Of a stretch of DNA of 64,000 nucleotides, positions 1 through 7,155 are shown piece by piece (the first letter of the stretch is position 1; every line of letters begins with the position of its first letter). The DNA is from Aquirufa ecclesiirivi (GTDB taxonomy: Bacteria > Bacteroidota > Bacteroidia > Cytophagales > Spirosomataceae). The position numbers and the translations under genes were made by a program. The stretch lies in assembly GCF_011250515.1 (NCBI RefSeq), contig NZ_JAANOP010000004.1:244538-308537 (forward strand), given 5' to 3'. The notes under the pieces are model-generated. The model had not been told where the DNA came from. It made no database searches and saw nothing but the letters and a program-made list of their open reading frames with translations.

Positions 1-209
1 TCGGTATTCAAGCGAATGTTTGGACAGAATACATCAGTACGCCTGCTTATGCTGAATATATGACTTTCCCAAGGGCATTAGCTTTATCTGAAATTTCTTG
101 GTCACCCAAACAGCCCAAAGATTATGATGATTTCCTTCGTCGAGTTAAAGGAATTTTACCTGGTATGGATGCCCTTAAAATCAATTATTGCCCTGTAGGT
201 TTGAAATAA
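1..209 (+). CDS. beta-N-acetylhexosaminidase (GH20), C-terminal fragment
   Basis: Only the last 68 codons are in the window; the gene begins upstream of base 1, and the reading frame starts at base 3. The visible residues GIQANVWTEYI, then EYMTFPRALALSEISWSP, match the end of the GH20 barrel, where the Trp of the NVWTE segment lines the sugar pocket. GH20 enzymes remove terminal N-acetylglucosamine or N-acetylgalactosamine from glycans, usually in the periplasm of Bacteroidota. The gene converges on the double sulfatase that follows, with a palindromic terminator-like element between them. The family call is firm; substrate and signal peptide cannot be judged from this piece. Confidence 0.85.
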   Translation, partial: GIQANVWTEYISTPAYAEYMTFPRALALSEISWSPKQPKDYDDFLRRVKGILPGMDALKINYCPVGLK

Positions 210-219
210 ACGTAGCATT

Positions 220-307
220 GTTGGTTTTTTCCTAAACGTCGGCAAGGTTCCAAACCTTGACGACGTTGATTTTTAACAGGTCCTGATTTTTCAAACAAAA
301 AACCAAC
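220..307. terminator. nested palindromic terminator-like element between convergent genes
   Basis: The inner palindrome (235-267) has arms AACGTCG/CGACGTT around a CAAGGTT-cca-AACCTTG hairpin. An outer inverted repeat, GTTGGTTTTTT (220-230) against AAAAAACCAAC (297-307), encloses it. It sits between the convergent GH20 and sulfatase genes, so it could end transcription from both sides. The 21-nt core of the inner hairpin is repeated exactly, in the same orientation, at 11301-11321. Confidence 0.6.
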
Positions 308-334
308 GAATGAGAACTGACATTTATTTCGTAA

Positions 335-3175
335 CTAATTGATAATTTCCCAATCAGGTATTTTTGCCACACGATGTTCGTGTTGGAGGATGGCGTCTAG
401 TTGTGGGATTAATTCTGGATGCTGGTCAGCTATATTATTCTTTTCAAATGGATCCTTGTCCAAATCATAAATCTCCCAAGGAGCGAGTTTATTTTTCTTT
501 AAGTTGGATTTTACTCCTTTCCATTGTTGAATACGGATGGCAACTTGACCTGTTTTTTCTGGAAACTCAAAATAAATGAAAGACCGCTGTTGCTGCTCTC
601 CTTTTTTCAAAATGCTAGGTAAAAATGAGATTCCATCGGTATCTGCAACGCGTTGTCCCGTTAATTCTGCTAAAGTAGCCATCATGTCATATTGCACTGA
701 AGGTAAGTGATTAATCTGACCTCCTGGTATTACGCCTGGCCAAGAAACAATCAGAGGTTCTCGAATGCCTCCTTCATAAAGATCTTGTTTTCGGCCTCTT
801 AATCCAGCCGTACTTTGGAAAAATTCGGTATCTACCCCTCCTACATCAAAGGTGGCTCCATTGTCGGATGAAAAGAATATGATGGTTTGACTGTCGATTT
901 TATGTTTTTTTAGAGCTCCCACGAGTCGACCAACCTGGGTATCTAAATAGCTAATCATACCTGCATACGTGGCCCTTGGATGAGCCGTAGGAGTATACCC
1001 TTTTTTACCTAAATAGGCACTATCAGGGAAAGCTCCTAAATAAGGCTTGATGGCCTCAGCGGGTGCTTGTAATGAAAGGTGGGGAAGAGAAAGTGGTAAG
1101 TAAAGGAAGAATGGATTATTTTTATTCTTCTCAACAAAGTTTAATGCTTTTTCCATCATGTTATCCACCACATATTCTTTGCCTTGAAACTGCTTAAAGT
1201 CGATGTCGAATGGTGCTCCTTTTCCTTGATATTGATGTACATTCATATATTGATTATTCAAGGTATCCCATTTTCCATTCTCCCATAAATGGGTAGTATA
1301 GTAGTTATGTGCTTGTTTTTGGTCTAACAATCCATAAAAATAGTCAAACCCATGTGCATTGGGATTCCCCGTTCCATTCGCCATACCTAATCCCCATTTA
1401 CCAATGGCTGCCGTTTGATAACCAGCGTTTTTCATCAAGGTACCAAGCGTAAATGTATTGGCTTCCAAAGGCATTTGTCCTCTTTCTGTTTCATCTGTAA
1501 AACCTCCTAACTCATGATTTCCACGAATTTGGGAATGACCTGCATGCTTTCCTGTTAATAACATGCAACGCGCAGGGGCACACACGGGGGCTGACGTATA
1601 ATGTTGCGTAAATTTTATTCCTTGTTTGGCTAAAGCATCCAAATATGGAGTTTTAATGATTTTTTGTCCATAAGCCCCCAATTCCCCATATCCTAAATCA
1701 TCGGCATAAATATAAACCACATTCGGTTTTTTGATTCGACCAATATCCCTATTTCTCTTTCCTTTTTTTTGTGTTAAATCATCTCCTAGTTCTTCCCGAG
1801 CTTGATCTGCTACTTGTAATAGTTCTTTTACTTTTTCCGGATATTTAGCTTGTACATCATAGCGCTCACCAGGGTCTCTTCTTAAATCATAAAGCCCCTG
1901 AGGTACTGGAGCATTTTCATTCACTTGACCAGCTAAGCCATCATTGGCAGGTAAGAAACCCTCATAAGTCCTGCCTGGATGAGGTAAAACTAATTTCCAA
2001 TGGCCTTTTCTAACCGCTTCTAAGTTGTTTTTACGGTAATAATACAAAAATTCTTTTCTTGGCTCAGCTTGCTTGTCGCCCTGTAAAATGGGCCAAATAC
2101 TCACGCCATCAATCTTCTTTTTGGGTAGTTTAGCTTGAGTAACTTGGGCAATAGTCGGTAATACATCTATGGCCGCCGCTAATTTATTGGAAATTTGACC
2201 TGACTGAATTTTCCCCTTCCAATAGGCGATGAAGGGTACTCTTTGTCCACCTTCAAAAGTAGTGCCTTTTCCTTCTTTTAGCCCATTCGTTGAACCCGCA
2301 TGATTGCCGTAATTTAACCAAGGGCCATTGTCGCTAGTAAAAATGACTAATGTATTTTCTTCCAAGTGATTTTTCTTTAATGTTTTGATGATTTCACCGA
2401 TGGACCAATCCACTTCCATCATCACATCTCCGAAAAGTCCTTGATTGCTTTTGCCCTGAAAAGTGGGAGAAGCCGCTATCGGAACATGAGGCATGGAATG
2501 CGCTAAGTAGACAAAAAAGGGTTTATTTTTATTTTTTTCAATGAATTGTACCGAACGCTGGGTCAATACTTGAGTGATTTGTTCTTGGTCTTTTAAATTT
2601 CTCAAATAAATACTTGGCTCATTTCCATCAAATATGGATAATATGGGTAAATCTTGCTTATAAGCGCCGGGTTTAGTGATCGGATTTCCTTCCAAATCCA
2701 CAGGCCACATATCATTGGAATAGGGAATACCCACATATTCGTCAAATCCTTGCTGCTTGGGCAAAAACTCTTTTTTATCTCCCAAATGCCATTTTCCGAA
2801 AATCCCCGTGGCATAACCTTGATCTTTTAGGATTTCTGCAATTGTTTCTTCCTCTGGATTTAATCCCACAGGAGAATTGGGAAAGAAGGCTCCCGAAACA
2901 CCAACCCGATTAGGATAGCATCCCGTTAAAATTCCCGCTCTAGAAGCACTACAAACAGCTTGTGCAGATAAGAAATTAGTGAAACGAATACCTTGGTTGG
3001 CCATTCGGTCAATGTTGGGTGTTACGTATTGCAGGGCACCATAACAACTCAAATCACCATAACCTAAATCATCCATGAGGATTAAGATGACATTCGGTTT
3101 CTTGGATTTGGGGGCTTTGGACAAGCCACTAAACGCAGTTAAGAGGCTTAATAAGAGTAATAGTGTATGTTTCAT
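335..3175 (-). CDS. double-headed sulfatase: two complete sulfatase domains in one exported protein
   Basis: 946 residues. A signal peptide (about 1-20) is followed by two full family-S1 sulfatase domains, about 26-475 and 483-946. Each has its own Asp-Asp metal motif (D35-D36; D492-D493), its own formylglycine site (C75-S-A-S-R79; C532-A-P-A-R536), a KWHLG or KWGLG segment and an SDNG motif. In both, the Cys of the CxAxR or CxPxR signature would be oxidised to formylglycine, making two active sites. The second domain has no signal peptide of its own and follows the charged end of the first (KKGKRNRDIGRI) directly, so this is a real fusion. S1 sulfatases hydrolyse sulfate esters of glycans. 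A formylglycine-generating enzyme lies at 7156-8283. Substrates of the two heads are unknown and may differ. Confidence 0.92.
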   Translation of the reverse strand: MKHTLLLLLSLLTAFSGLSKAPKSKKPNVILILMDDLGYGDLSCYGALQYVTPNIDRMANQGIRFTNFLSAQAVCSASRAGILTGCYPNRVGVSGAFFPNSPVGLNPEEETIAEILKDQGYATGIFGKWHLGDKKEFLPKQQGFDEYVGIPYSNDMWPVDLEGNPITKPGAYKQDLPILSIFDGNEPSIYLRNLKDQEQITQVLTQRSVQFIEKNKNKPFFVYLAHSMPHVPIAASPTFQGKSNQGLFGDVMMEVDWSIGEIIKTLKKNHLEENTLVIFTSDNGPWLNYGNHAGSTNGLKEGKGTTFEGGQRVPFIAYWKGKIQSGQISNKLAAAIDVLPTIAQVTQAKLPKKKIDGVSIWPILQGDKQAEPRKEFLYYYRKNNLEAVRKGHWKLVLPHPGRTYEGFLPANDGLAGQVNENAPVPQGLYDLRRDPGERYDVQAKYPEKVKELLQVADQAREELGDDLTQKKGKRNRDIGRIKKPNVVYIYADDLGYGELGAYGQKIIKTPYLDALAKQGIKFTQHYTSAPVCAPARCMLLTGKHAGHSQIRGNHELGGFTDETERGQMPLEANTFTLGTLMKNAGYQTAAIGKWGLGMANGTGNPNAHGFDYFYGLLDQKQAHNYYTTHLWENGKWDTLNNQYMNVHQYQGKGAPFDIDFKQFQGKEYVVDNMMEKALNFVEKNKNNPFFLYLPLSLPHLSLQAPAEAIKPYLGAFPDSAYLGKKGYTPTAHPRATYAGMISYLDTQVGRLVGALKKHKIDSQTIIFFSSDNGATFDVGGVDTEFFQSTAGLRGRKQDLYEGGIREPLIVSWPGVIPGGQINHLPSVQYDMMATLAELTGQRVADTDGISFLPSILKKGEQQQRSFIYFEFPEKTGQVAIRIQQWKGVKSNLKKNKLAPWEIYDLDKDPFEKNNIADQHPELIPQLDAILQHEHRVAKIPDWEIIN

Positions 3176-3266
3176 AAATCAGGTTTAGTCCTTGAATTTA
3201 ATCAATACTACTCGATAAAACATCCTGTCTTTTTTACTTTATCACATTGGATCTTTGAGGAGAAAA

Positions 3267-3307
3267 AAAATGACTAAGCTAGGCTTGATTCCCATCTTAG
3301 TCATTTT
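3267..3307 (-). terminator. intrinsic terminator of the redox operon
   Basis: The arms AAAATGACTAAG (3267-3278) and CTTAGTCATTTT (3296-3307) are perfectly complementary, with a 17-nt loop. On the minus strand the stem is followed by eight T, and it lies 20 bases past the stop of the three-haem gene. The loop is longer than usual. Confidence 0.7.
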
Positions 3308-3327
3308 AAAGCAAACGTTAAATCATC

Positions 3328-4410
3328 TTAGTTGTTCAATGCTCCAGCATCAATCCAGGACTTAATTTGGCTGATTTCACAGCTGGATATTTTGGTGGAG
3401 GCATTGGGCATTGGGACAAAACCCGCACTATGATTGACTGAACCATACAGCTTACCATTGCTAACTACTTTTAAGACATTCGCATGAGTGCTTAGGTCAA
3501 TACCAGCAGATGCTGTTGTTCCAGTATGACAACCCAGGCAATTGGTCTTTAAGATCGTTTGAATTGTACTAGAAAAACTAATATTCGTGGTAACACAAGC
3601 ACTTCCACTGGGCTCACAAGAATTATTGAGCGCCCCTTGTTTAATCCAATTGAAAATGGCGGTTTTGGTATCTGTGCTTAGTGGAGCCATCGGTGGAACA
3701 GGCATACGTTCATCATCCGTTCGAATGATGCTTTTATATAATTTGCTGTTAGCCGGATCTCCCGCTCTAACCGATTTCATGATATTACTGTAATCGGTTA
3801 ATTGAACTCCATCTTTTTTGCTGATGGCATCATGACAGCCACTCATGGCACAATTTGAGATGATAATAGGTAAGATTTTTTGTTGAAAATATACCAAATT
3901 CGGATCGCATGTCACCGTTGGAGGATTCACGGGAGGTTGAGTAGGACTAACCGCAACCACAGGGTTTACGGGATTGCTTGGATTTAAATCGACAAGAATA
4001 CTTCCAGCAGGGTATGAGCCCACAATCCACTTCTTGATGGTAGTAACATCACATTTGGACAGAGTGGTGGTGGCATTTGGCATGGGGGAATAGCCAGTGG
4101 CATGAGTCATGGAACCGTACAGTTTTCCATTTTTAATATAGGGTACTATTTTATCATAGGTGCTTAAATCAACCCCACCCGAAATGATGGCACCACTATG
4201 GCAAGAAGTACAATTATATTGGAGTATAGGCCATACCGATTTGTCAAATGTAATGGTATTTGTATCACAAGAAGCGGTAGAATTAGGTAATTCTACTCCC
4301 GTATTATTTCCTGTTCCTGCTTCTGTGGCAGGCAAAGGACTATTTTTATCACTTAGGCAAGCCACCATGACTGAGGTGACTATGGTTATTACAAGGAACT
4401 GGTATTTCAT
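3328..4410 (-). CDS. three-haem planctomycete-type cytochrome c lipoprotein
   Basis: 360 residues. A short signal ends in a lipobox with Cys18 (MVAC), so the protein is probably membrane-anchored. Three cytochrome segments follow with haem motifs C67-TS-C70-H71, C187-AMSG-C192-H193 and C291-LG-C294-H295. Each has a later Met that could be the distal ligand (SPMPNA, RMPVPP, VPMPNA). The first and third segments are clearly similar to each other; the second is divergent and has four residues rather than two between its cysteines. A Pro-rich linker (about 140-167) separates segments one and two. It is the last gene of a five-gene operon, its ATG directly abutting the YceI stop codon, and it likely passes electrons in the periplasm. 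Confidence 0.8.
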   Translation of the reverse strand: MKYQFLVITIVTSVMVACLSDKNSPLPATEAGTGNNTGVELPNSTASCDTNTITFDKSVWPILQYNCTSCHSGAIISGGVDLSTYDKIVPYIKNGKLYGSMTHATGYSPMPNATTTLSKCDVTTIKKWIVGSYPAGSILVDLNPSNPVNPVVAVSPTQPPVNPPTVTCDPNLVYFQQKILPIIISNCAMSGCHDAISKKDGVQLTDYSNIMKSVRAGDPANSKLYKSIIRTDDERMPVPPMAPLSTDTKTAIFNWIKQGALNNSCEPSGSACVTTNISFSSTIQTILKTNCLGCHTGTTASAGIDLSTHANVLKVVSNGKLYGSVNHSAGFVPMPNASTKISSCEISQIKSWIDAGALNN

Positions 4411-4962
4411 TTATTTCTTTTGGGTAAACTGTATTTTACTTTTTACTTCTATCACTTCTGCAATTTTTGCAAAGACAATTTTGGGTATGTCAATTTGATA
4501 ATCTTGTAATCGAACATCAAATTGGCTACTTAATTGTAACTGAGTTCCATCTGAAACAATGGTTCCTTTAATTTCAATCGGTTTAGTAACACCATGTATA
4601 GTAGCAGTACCTGCGGCAGTTACAGGATATGTCCCTGCTTTTTTTAGGTCTACTGCTTCTTTAATTTTTCCTTTAAAGGAGGCCATGGGAAATTTTTCAC
4701 TTTCCAAATAGTTTTCATTGAAGTGTTCCTGCATGAGTTTATTGGGAAATACAAATGAAGTAATGCGCATTTGTACTGCAATTTCATTGGTAGCCACATT
4801 CATGATACTATTAACACTTTTGGATACGGCATCGATATTTTCTAATGGAGTTTTAGAAAAAAAGGAAACCTCGCCATTTTGTGCTTGGTACAATTGGGCA
4901 TGGGCAGAAAAAGATGCCACCCATGTACCAATGATCATTGTTACTCGAAATATTCGTTTCAT
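4411..4962 (-). CDS. YceI-family periplasmic protein
   Basis: 183 residues from the ATG at 4962. The open frame extends further upstream into the preceding gene, but this start gives a normal signal peptide (MKRIFRVTMIIG...SAHA) and leaves a 7-base gap. The mature part shows the YceI pattern: an early sheet with EVSFFSKTPLENIDA, then AGTATIHGVTKPIEIKG, then a closing VRLQDYQIDIPKIVF strand. YceI proteins are lipocalin-like barrels that bind an isoprenoid or other long lipid, and some are linked to respiratory chains. It lies between the DUF5777 barrel and the three-haem cytochrome, so a role in handling a quinone-like cofactor is possible but inferred. Confidence 0.82.
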   Translation of the reverse strand: MKRIFRVTMIIGTWVASFSAHAQLYQAQNGEVSFFSKTPLENIDAVSKSVNSIMNVATNEIAVQMRITSFVFPNKLMQEHFNENYLESEKFPMASFKGKIKEAVDLKKAGTYPVTAAGTATIHGVTKPIEIKGTIVSDGTQLQLSSQFDVRLQDYQIDIPKIVFAKIAEVIEVKSKIQFTQKK

Positions 4963-4969
4963 ATAGGGG

Positions 4970-5905
4970 TTATTTATGTGTTTTTTTTGCTTCTGGGTCA
5001 AAACTGAAAGTCCTGGCGATATTGAATCCATAAAATATATCTCCATTTGCCCAAGTCCCTGTGGTTTGACCTATGAAATGTTTTTCAATCATCCCTCGAG
5101 AATTGGAGAAATGCAATTGAAATACGTGTCCTCCTGTTTCGATATCAAAGCCCAAGGCAAATGAATCTTGATAGGGATATACTTCTCCAGATTTAGCTAG
5201 GTAAGCCTTTTTATCAACCAAATTTTTATAATATTCAGCCGATATACTCAAGCGGTTACTCAATTTATACCTTCCACCAAATCCTACGGAAGTAAGGGTA
5301 TTTTCGTGATAGGGAGTTTCACTTAAATTATTGTGCAAAACCGATGGCATGATTTGCAAGGAAAGTTTTTCATTCATCTTCCGTGCAATCAAAAGTTGAC
5401 CTACAAAACTTTGACGCTGTTGGTCATTATAGAAGCGCATCAACGTGCCTGTTGGCATCGTATACCCAGTTGGCATGGTATTAAGGATCAGGCTACCATA
5501 AGCGGCTACACTTACCGGCATTTTGTTCGATTGTTTCAAAACCTTGTATTTGGTATAAAAGTCATAACTCTTTTCAATGGAGGAACGTCCTGCTCCCAAC
5601 AACCATTGATCTGTAATACCATATTCTAGTCCTAGTCGGATTCTAGCTTCATCTAATCCAAAGAAGTTTTCAAGAAATCCCGAATTGACCGCACCAAAAC
5701 GGTGTGAAATCCAAAAATTCAGATGTTTTTTGGCAATTGTCTCGATGGTTTGTCCATTGATTAAACGAGATCCTTTAAAGGTAGCTTGCGTATATACCAT
5801 TTCTTTGGATGACTCTTTATCTAGCATAGCCATCAAATCTTCTTGGGCCATAGAGGTATGAGCCATACCACTTATTAGGAGCAGTAGGAAGGATATTATC
5901 TTCAT
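4970..5905 (-). CDS. DUF5777-family beta-barrel protein
   Basis: 311 residues with a signal peptide (MKIISFLLLLISGMAHTSMAQ). The body alternates short amphipathic strands with tight turns. The segment KKHLNFWISHRFGAVNSGFLENFFGLDEARIRLGLEYGI has the look of DUF5777, a Bacteroidota outer-membrane barrel of unknown function found beside YceI and cytochrome genes. It is the third gene of the redox operon, 12 bases after the second Rieske gene. I infer an outer-membrane location from the barrel pattern; no enzymatic motif is visible. Confidence 0.7.
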   Translation of the reverse strand: MKIISFLLLLISGMAHTSMAQEDLMAMLDKESSKEMVYTQATFKGSRLINGQTIETIAKKHLNFWISHRFGAVNSGFLENFFGLDEARIRLGLEYGITDQWLLGAGRSSIEKSYDFYTKYKVLKQSNKMPVSVAAYGSLILNTMPTGYTMPTGTLMRFYNDQQRQSFVGQLLIARKMNEKLSLQIMPSVLHNNLSETPYHENTLTSVGFGGRYKLSNRLSISAEYYKNLVDKKAYLAKSGEVYPYQDSFALGFDIETGGHVFQLHFSNSRGMIEKHFIGQTTGTWANGDIFYGFNIARTFSFDPEAKKTHK

Positions 5906-5917
5906 GTGAATTTTATT

Positions 5918-6379
5918 TTATGAGAATACTCTCAGATTAGTGCCTGTTAAGGCTGTTTTATAAGTAGTTAAACCTCTGCTTCCATTGGCATTTAAGCCTT
6001 TACCATTGATGTCAAACATCGCGCCATGCACGGAACAATTAAACCCACCACTCGCATAACTAATAGCCACATTTCCCTCATGGGAACATACTTGAGTCAC
6101 TGCCGCAAAGGTGCTTGAGTTAACACGCACAACTACGATTTGATTAACAATGACAAAACCATCAGGATTATTCAATTTGGAATAATCAGTTTTGGTTAAA
6201 TCCAGCGTAAAGTCGACACCCGAAGCAGGGGTACCCGGTTTTACATTGGAGGAAGGACTCACGTTTTCTTCTTTTGAACAAGAACTTAGGCTTGAAGCAG
6301 TACAATACACTGCCAGAAGAGAGGCTCCCTTGAAGCCTAAAGACTTCAAGAATTCATTTCTGTTAAGATTGTTTTTCAT
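5918..6379 (-). CDS. Rieske [2Fe-2S] protein, exported (copy 2)
   Basis: 153 residues using the ATG at 6379. A longer start at 6394 is open, but the 6379 start aligns exactly with the paralogue next door (MKNNLNRNEFLKSLG against MNDKIKRHEFLKSLG). Cluster ligands are C98-S-H100 and C115-SV-H118. The N-terminus has a Tat-like RxEFLK motif with the second Arg replaced by Asn, a hydrophobic stretch and possible lipobox cysteines (Cys26, Cys34). No oxygenase or bc1 domain is attached, so it is a stand-alone electron carrier. A small inverted repeat (6390-6396 with 6413-6419) lies just upstream of the start. Confidence 0.85.
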   Translation of the reverse strand: MKNNLNRNEFLKSLGFKGASLLAVYCTASSLSSCSKEENVSPSSNVKPGTPASGVDFTLDLTKTDYSKLNNPDGFVIVNQIVVVRVNSSTFAAVTQVCSHEGNVAISYASGGFNCSVHGAMFDINGKGLNANGSRGLTTYKTALTGTNLRVFS

Positions 6380-6465
6380 TTTATTATAGAACATTAAGGG
6401 TTATTAAACGGCTAATGTTAAAAATTCTTTTTGAAAAACAAGGTTAATCTAGTGGAAATATAGAA

Positions 6466-6900
6466 TTAGGAGTAAACTCTCAATGAGTTTCCAGTTAATG
6501 TTGTTTTATAAGTAGTTAATCCTTTGCTTCCATTAGCATTTAATCCTTTTCCACTCGTATCAAAATTGGCTCCGTGTTCAGGGCAATAAAACCCGCCACC
6601 ACTGAAGATAACAGAAGCTCTTCCTTCGTGGGAACAAATTTGGGTAACAGCAGCGAAAGTAGTACTTGAAACCCGTGCAACCACCACATTTTGGGTCACG
6701 ACATAAGAACCTACTGTATTGAGTTTGGAGTAAGCAGCCTGACTTAAATCTAGCGTGAAATCGGTCGAAGAGGAAGGCGTTATCCCAGTTTCATTTTTGC
6801 ATGAACTCATGGCAGATGCACCGCAGTAGACAGCAACTAAGGAAGCTCCTTTTAATCCTAGGGATTTTAAGAACTCATGACGTTTTATTTTGTCATTCAT
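6466..6900 (-). CDS. Rieske [2Fe-2S] protein, exported (copy 1)
   Basis: 144 residues, first gene of the five-gene redox operon. Cluster ligands are C89-S-H91 and C106-PE-H109. It is a clear tandem paralogue of the next gene: signal region, TFAAVTQ strand, KGLNANGSKGLTTYKT loop and C-terminus correspond throughout. The signal resembles a Tat signal but reads KRHEFLK, lacking the second Arg; Cys26 or Cys34 could be lipidated. Mature size is that of a bare Rieske fold. A -7 element and an FNR-like palindrome lie upstream, so redox-dependent control is likely. The partner oxidase or dehydrogenase is not evident; the cytochrome at the operon end is a candidate. Confidence 0.86.
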   Translation of the reverse strand: MNDKIKRHEFLKSLGLKGASLVAVYCGASAMSSCKNETGITPSSSTDFTLDLSQAAYSKLNTVGSYVVTQNVVVARVSSTTFAAVTQICSHEGRASVIFSGGGFYCPEHGANFDTSGKGLNANGSKGLTTYKTTLTGNSLRVYS

Positions 6901-6925
6901 AAATTATTAAGGGGTTTAATGTTTC

Positions 6926-6933
6926 CAAAACTA
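6926..6933 (-). promoter_or_regulatory. -7 promoter element of the redox operon
   Basis: The minus strand reads TAGTTTTG, a full match to the Bacteroidota -7 consensus TAnnTTTG, 26 bases upstream of the first Rieske ATG. No good TTTG is present at -33, which is usual for an activator-dependent promoter. Confidence 0.5.
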
Positions 6934-6955
6934 ATCAAACAAACGAATGTTTTAA

Positions 6956-6969
6956 CTGATCATGATCAG
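6956..6969. promoter_or_regulatory. FNR/CRP-type operator palindrome
   Basis: CTGATCATGATCAG is a perfect 14-bp palindrome containing TGAT-n4-ATCA, the core of the FNR box. It lies between the divergent Rieske and formylglycine-enzyme genes. Its centre is about 40 bases upstream of the start site predicted from the -7 element at 6926-6933, the usual position of a class II activator site. No regulator gene is nearby. Confidence 0.45.
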
Positions 6970-7155
6970 CTATTTCAATGATTTAGATTAAGGAGGCTAG
7001 CACGACTAGCAATAGGCTAATTGTGCCGACTTATCAATTCGTCAAATTGGGATCTTGTTTGTCAAGCAATTCCTCAGTTATTAATTGGTTTATGTGTTTT
7101 GTTTCTGTTAAATTCCCCATTGATTCAGATTTTTGATGATAAGAAAACCTTAAGT

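Noticed and set aside
4963..5046. N-terminal extension of YceI into the DUF5777 gene
   Set aside because: The extension is the other gene's coding sequence read in a second frame, and the signal peptide begins at the ATG at 4962.
7021..7155. Longer N-terminus of the formylglycine-generating enzyme
   Set aside because: It needs a TTG start and puts 45 extra residues before a normal signal peptide; the ATG at 7156 is better.
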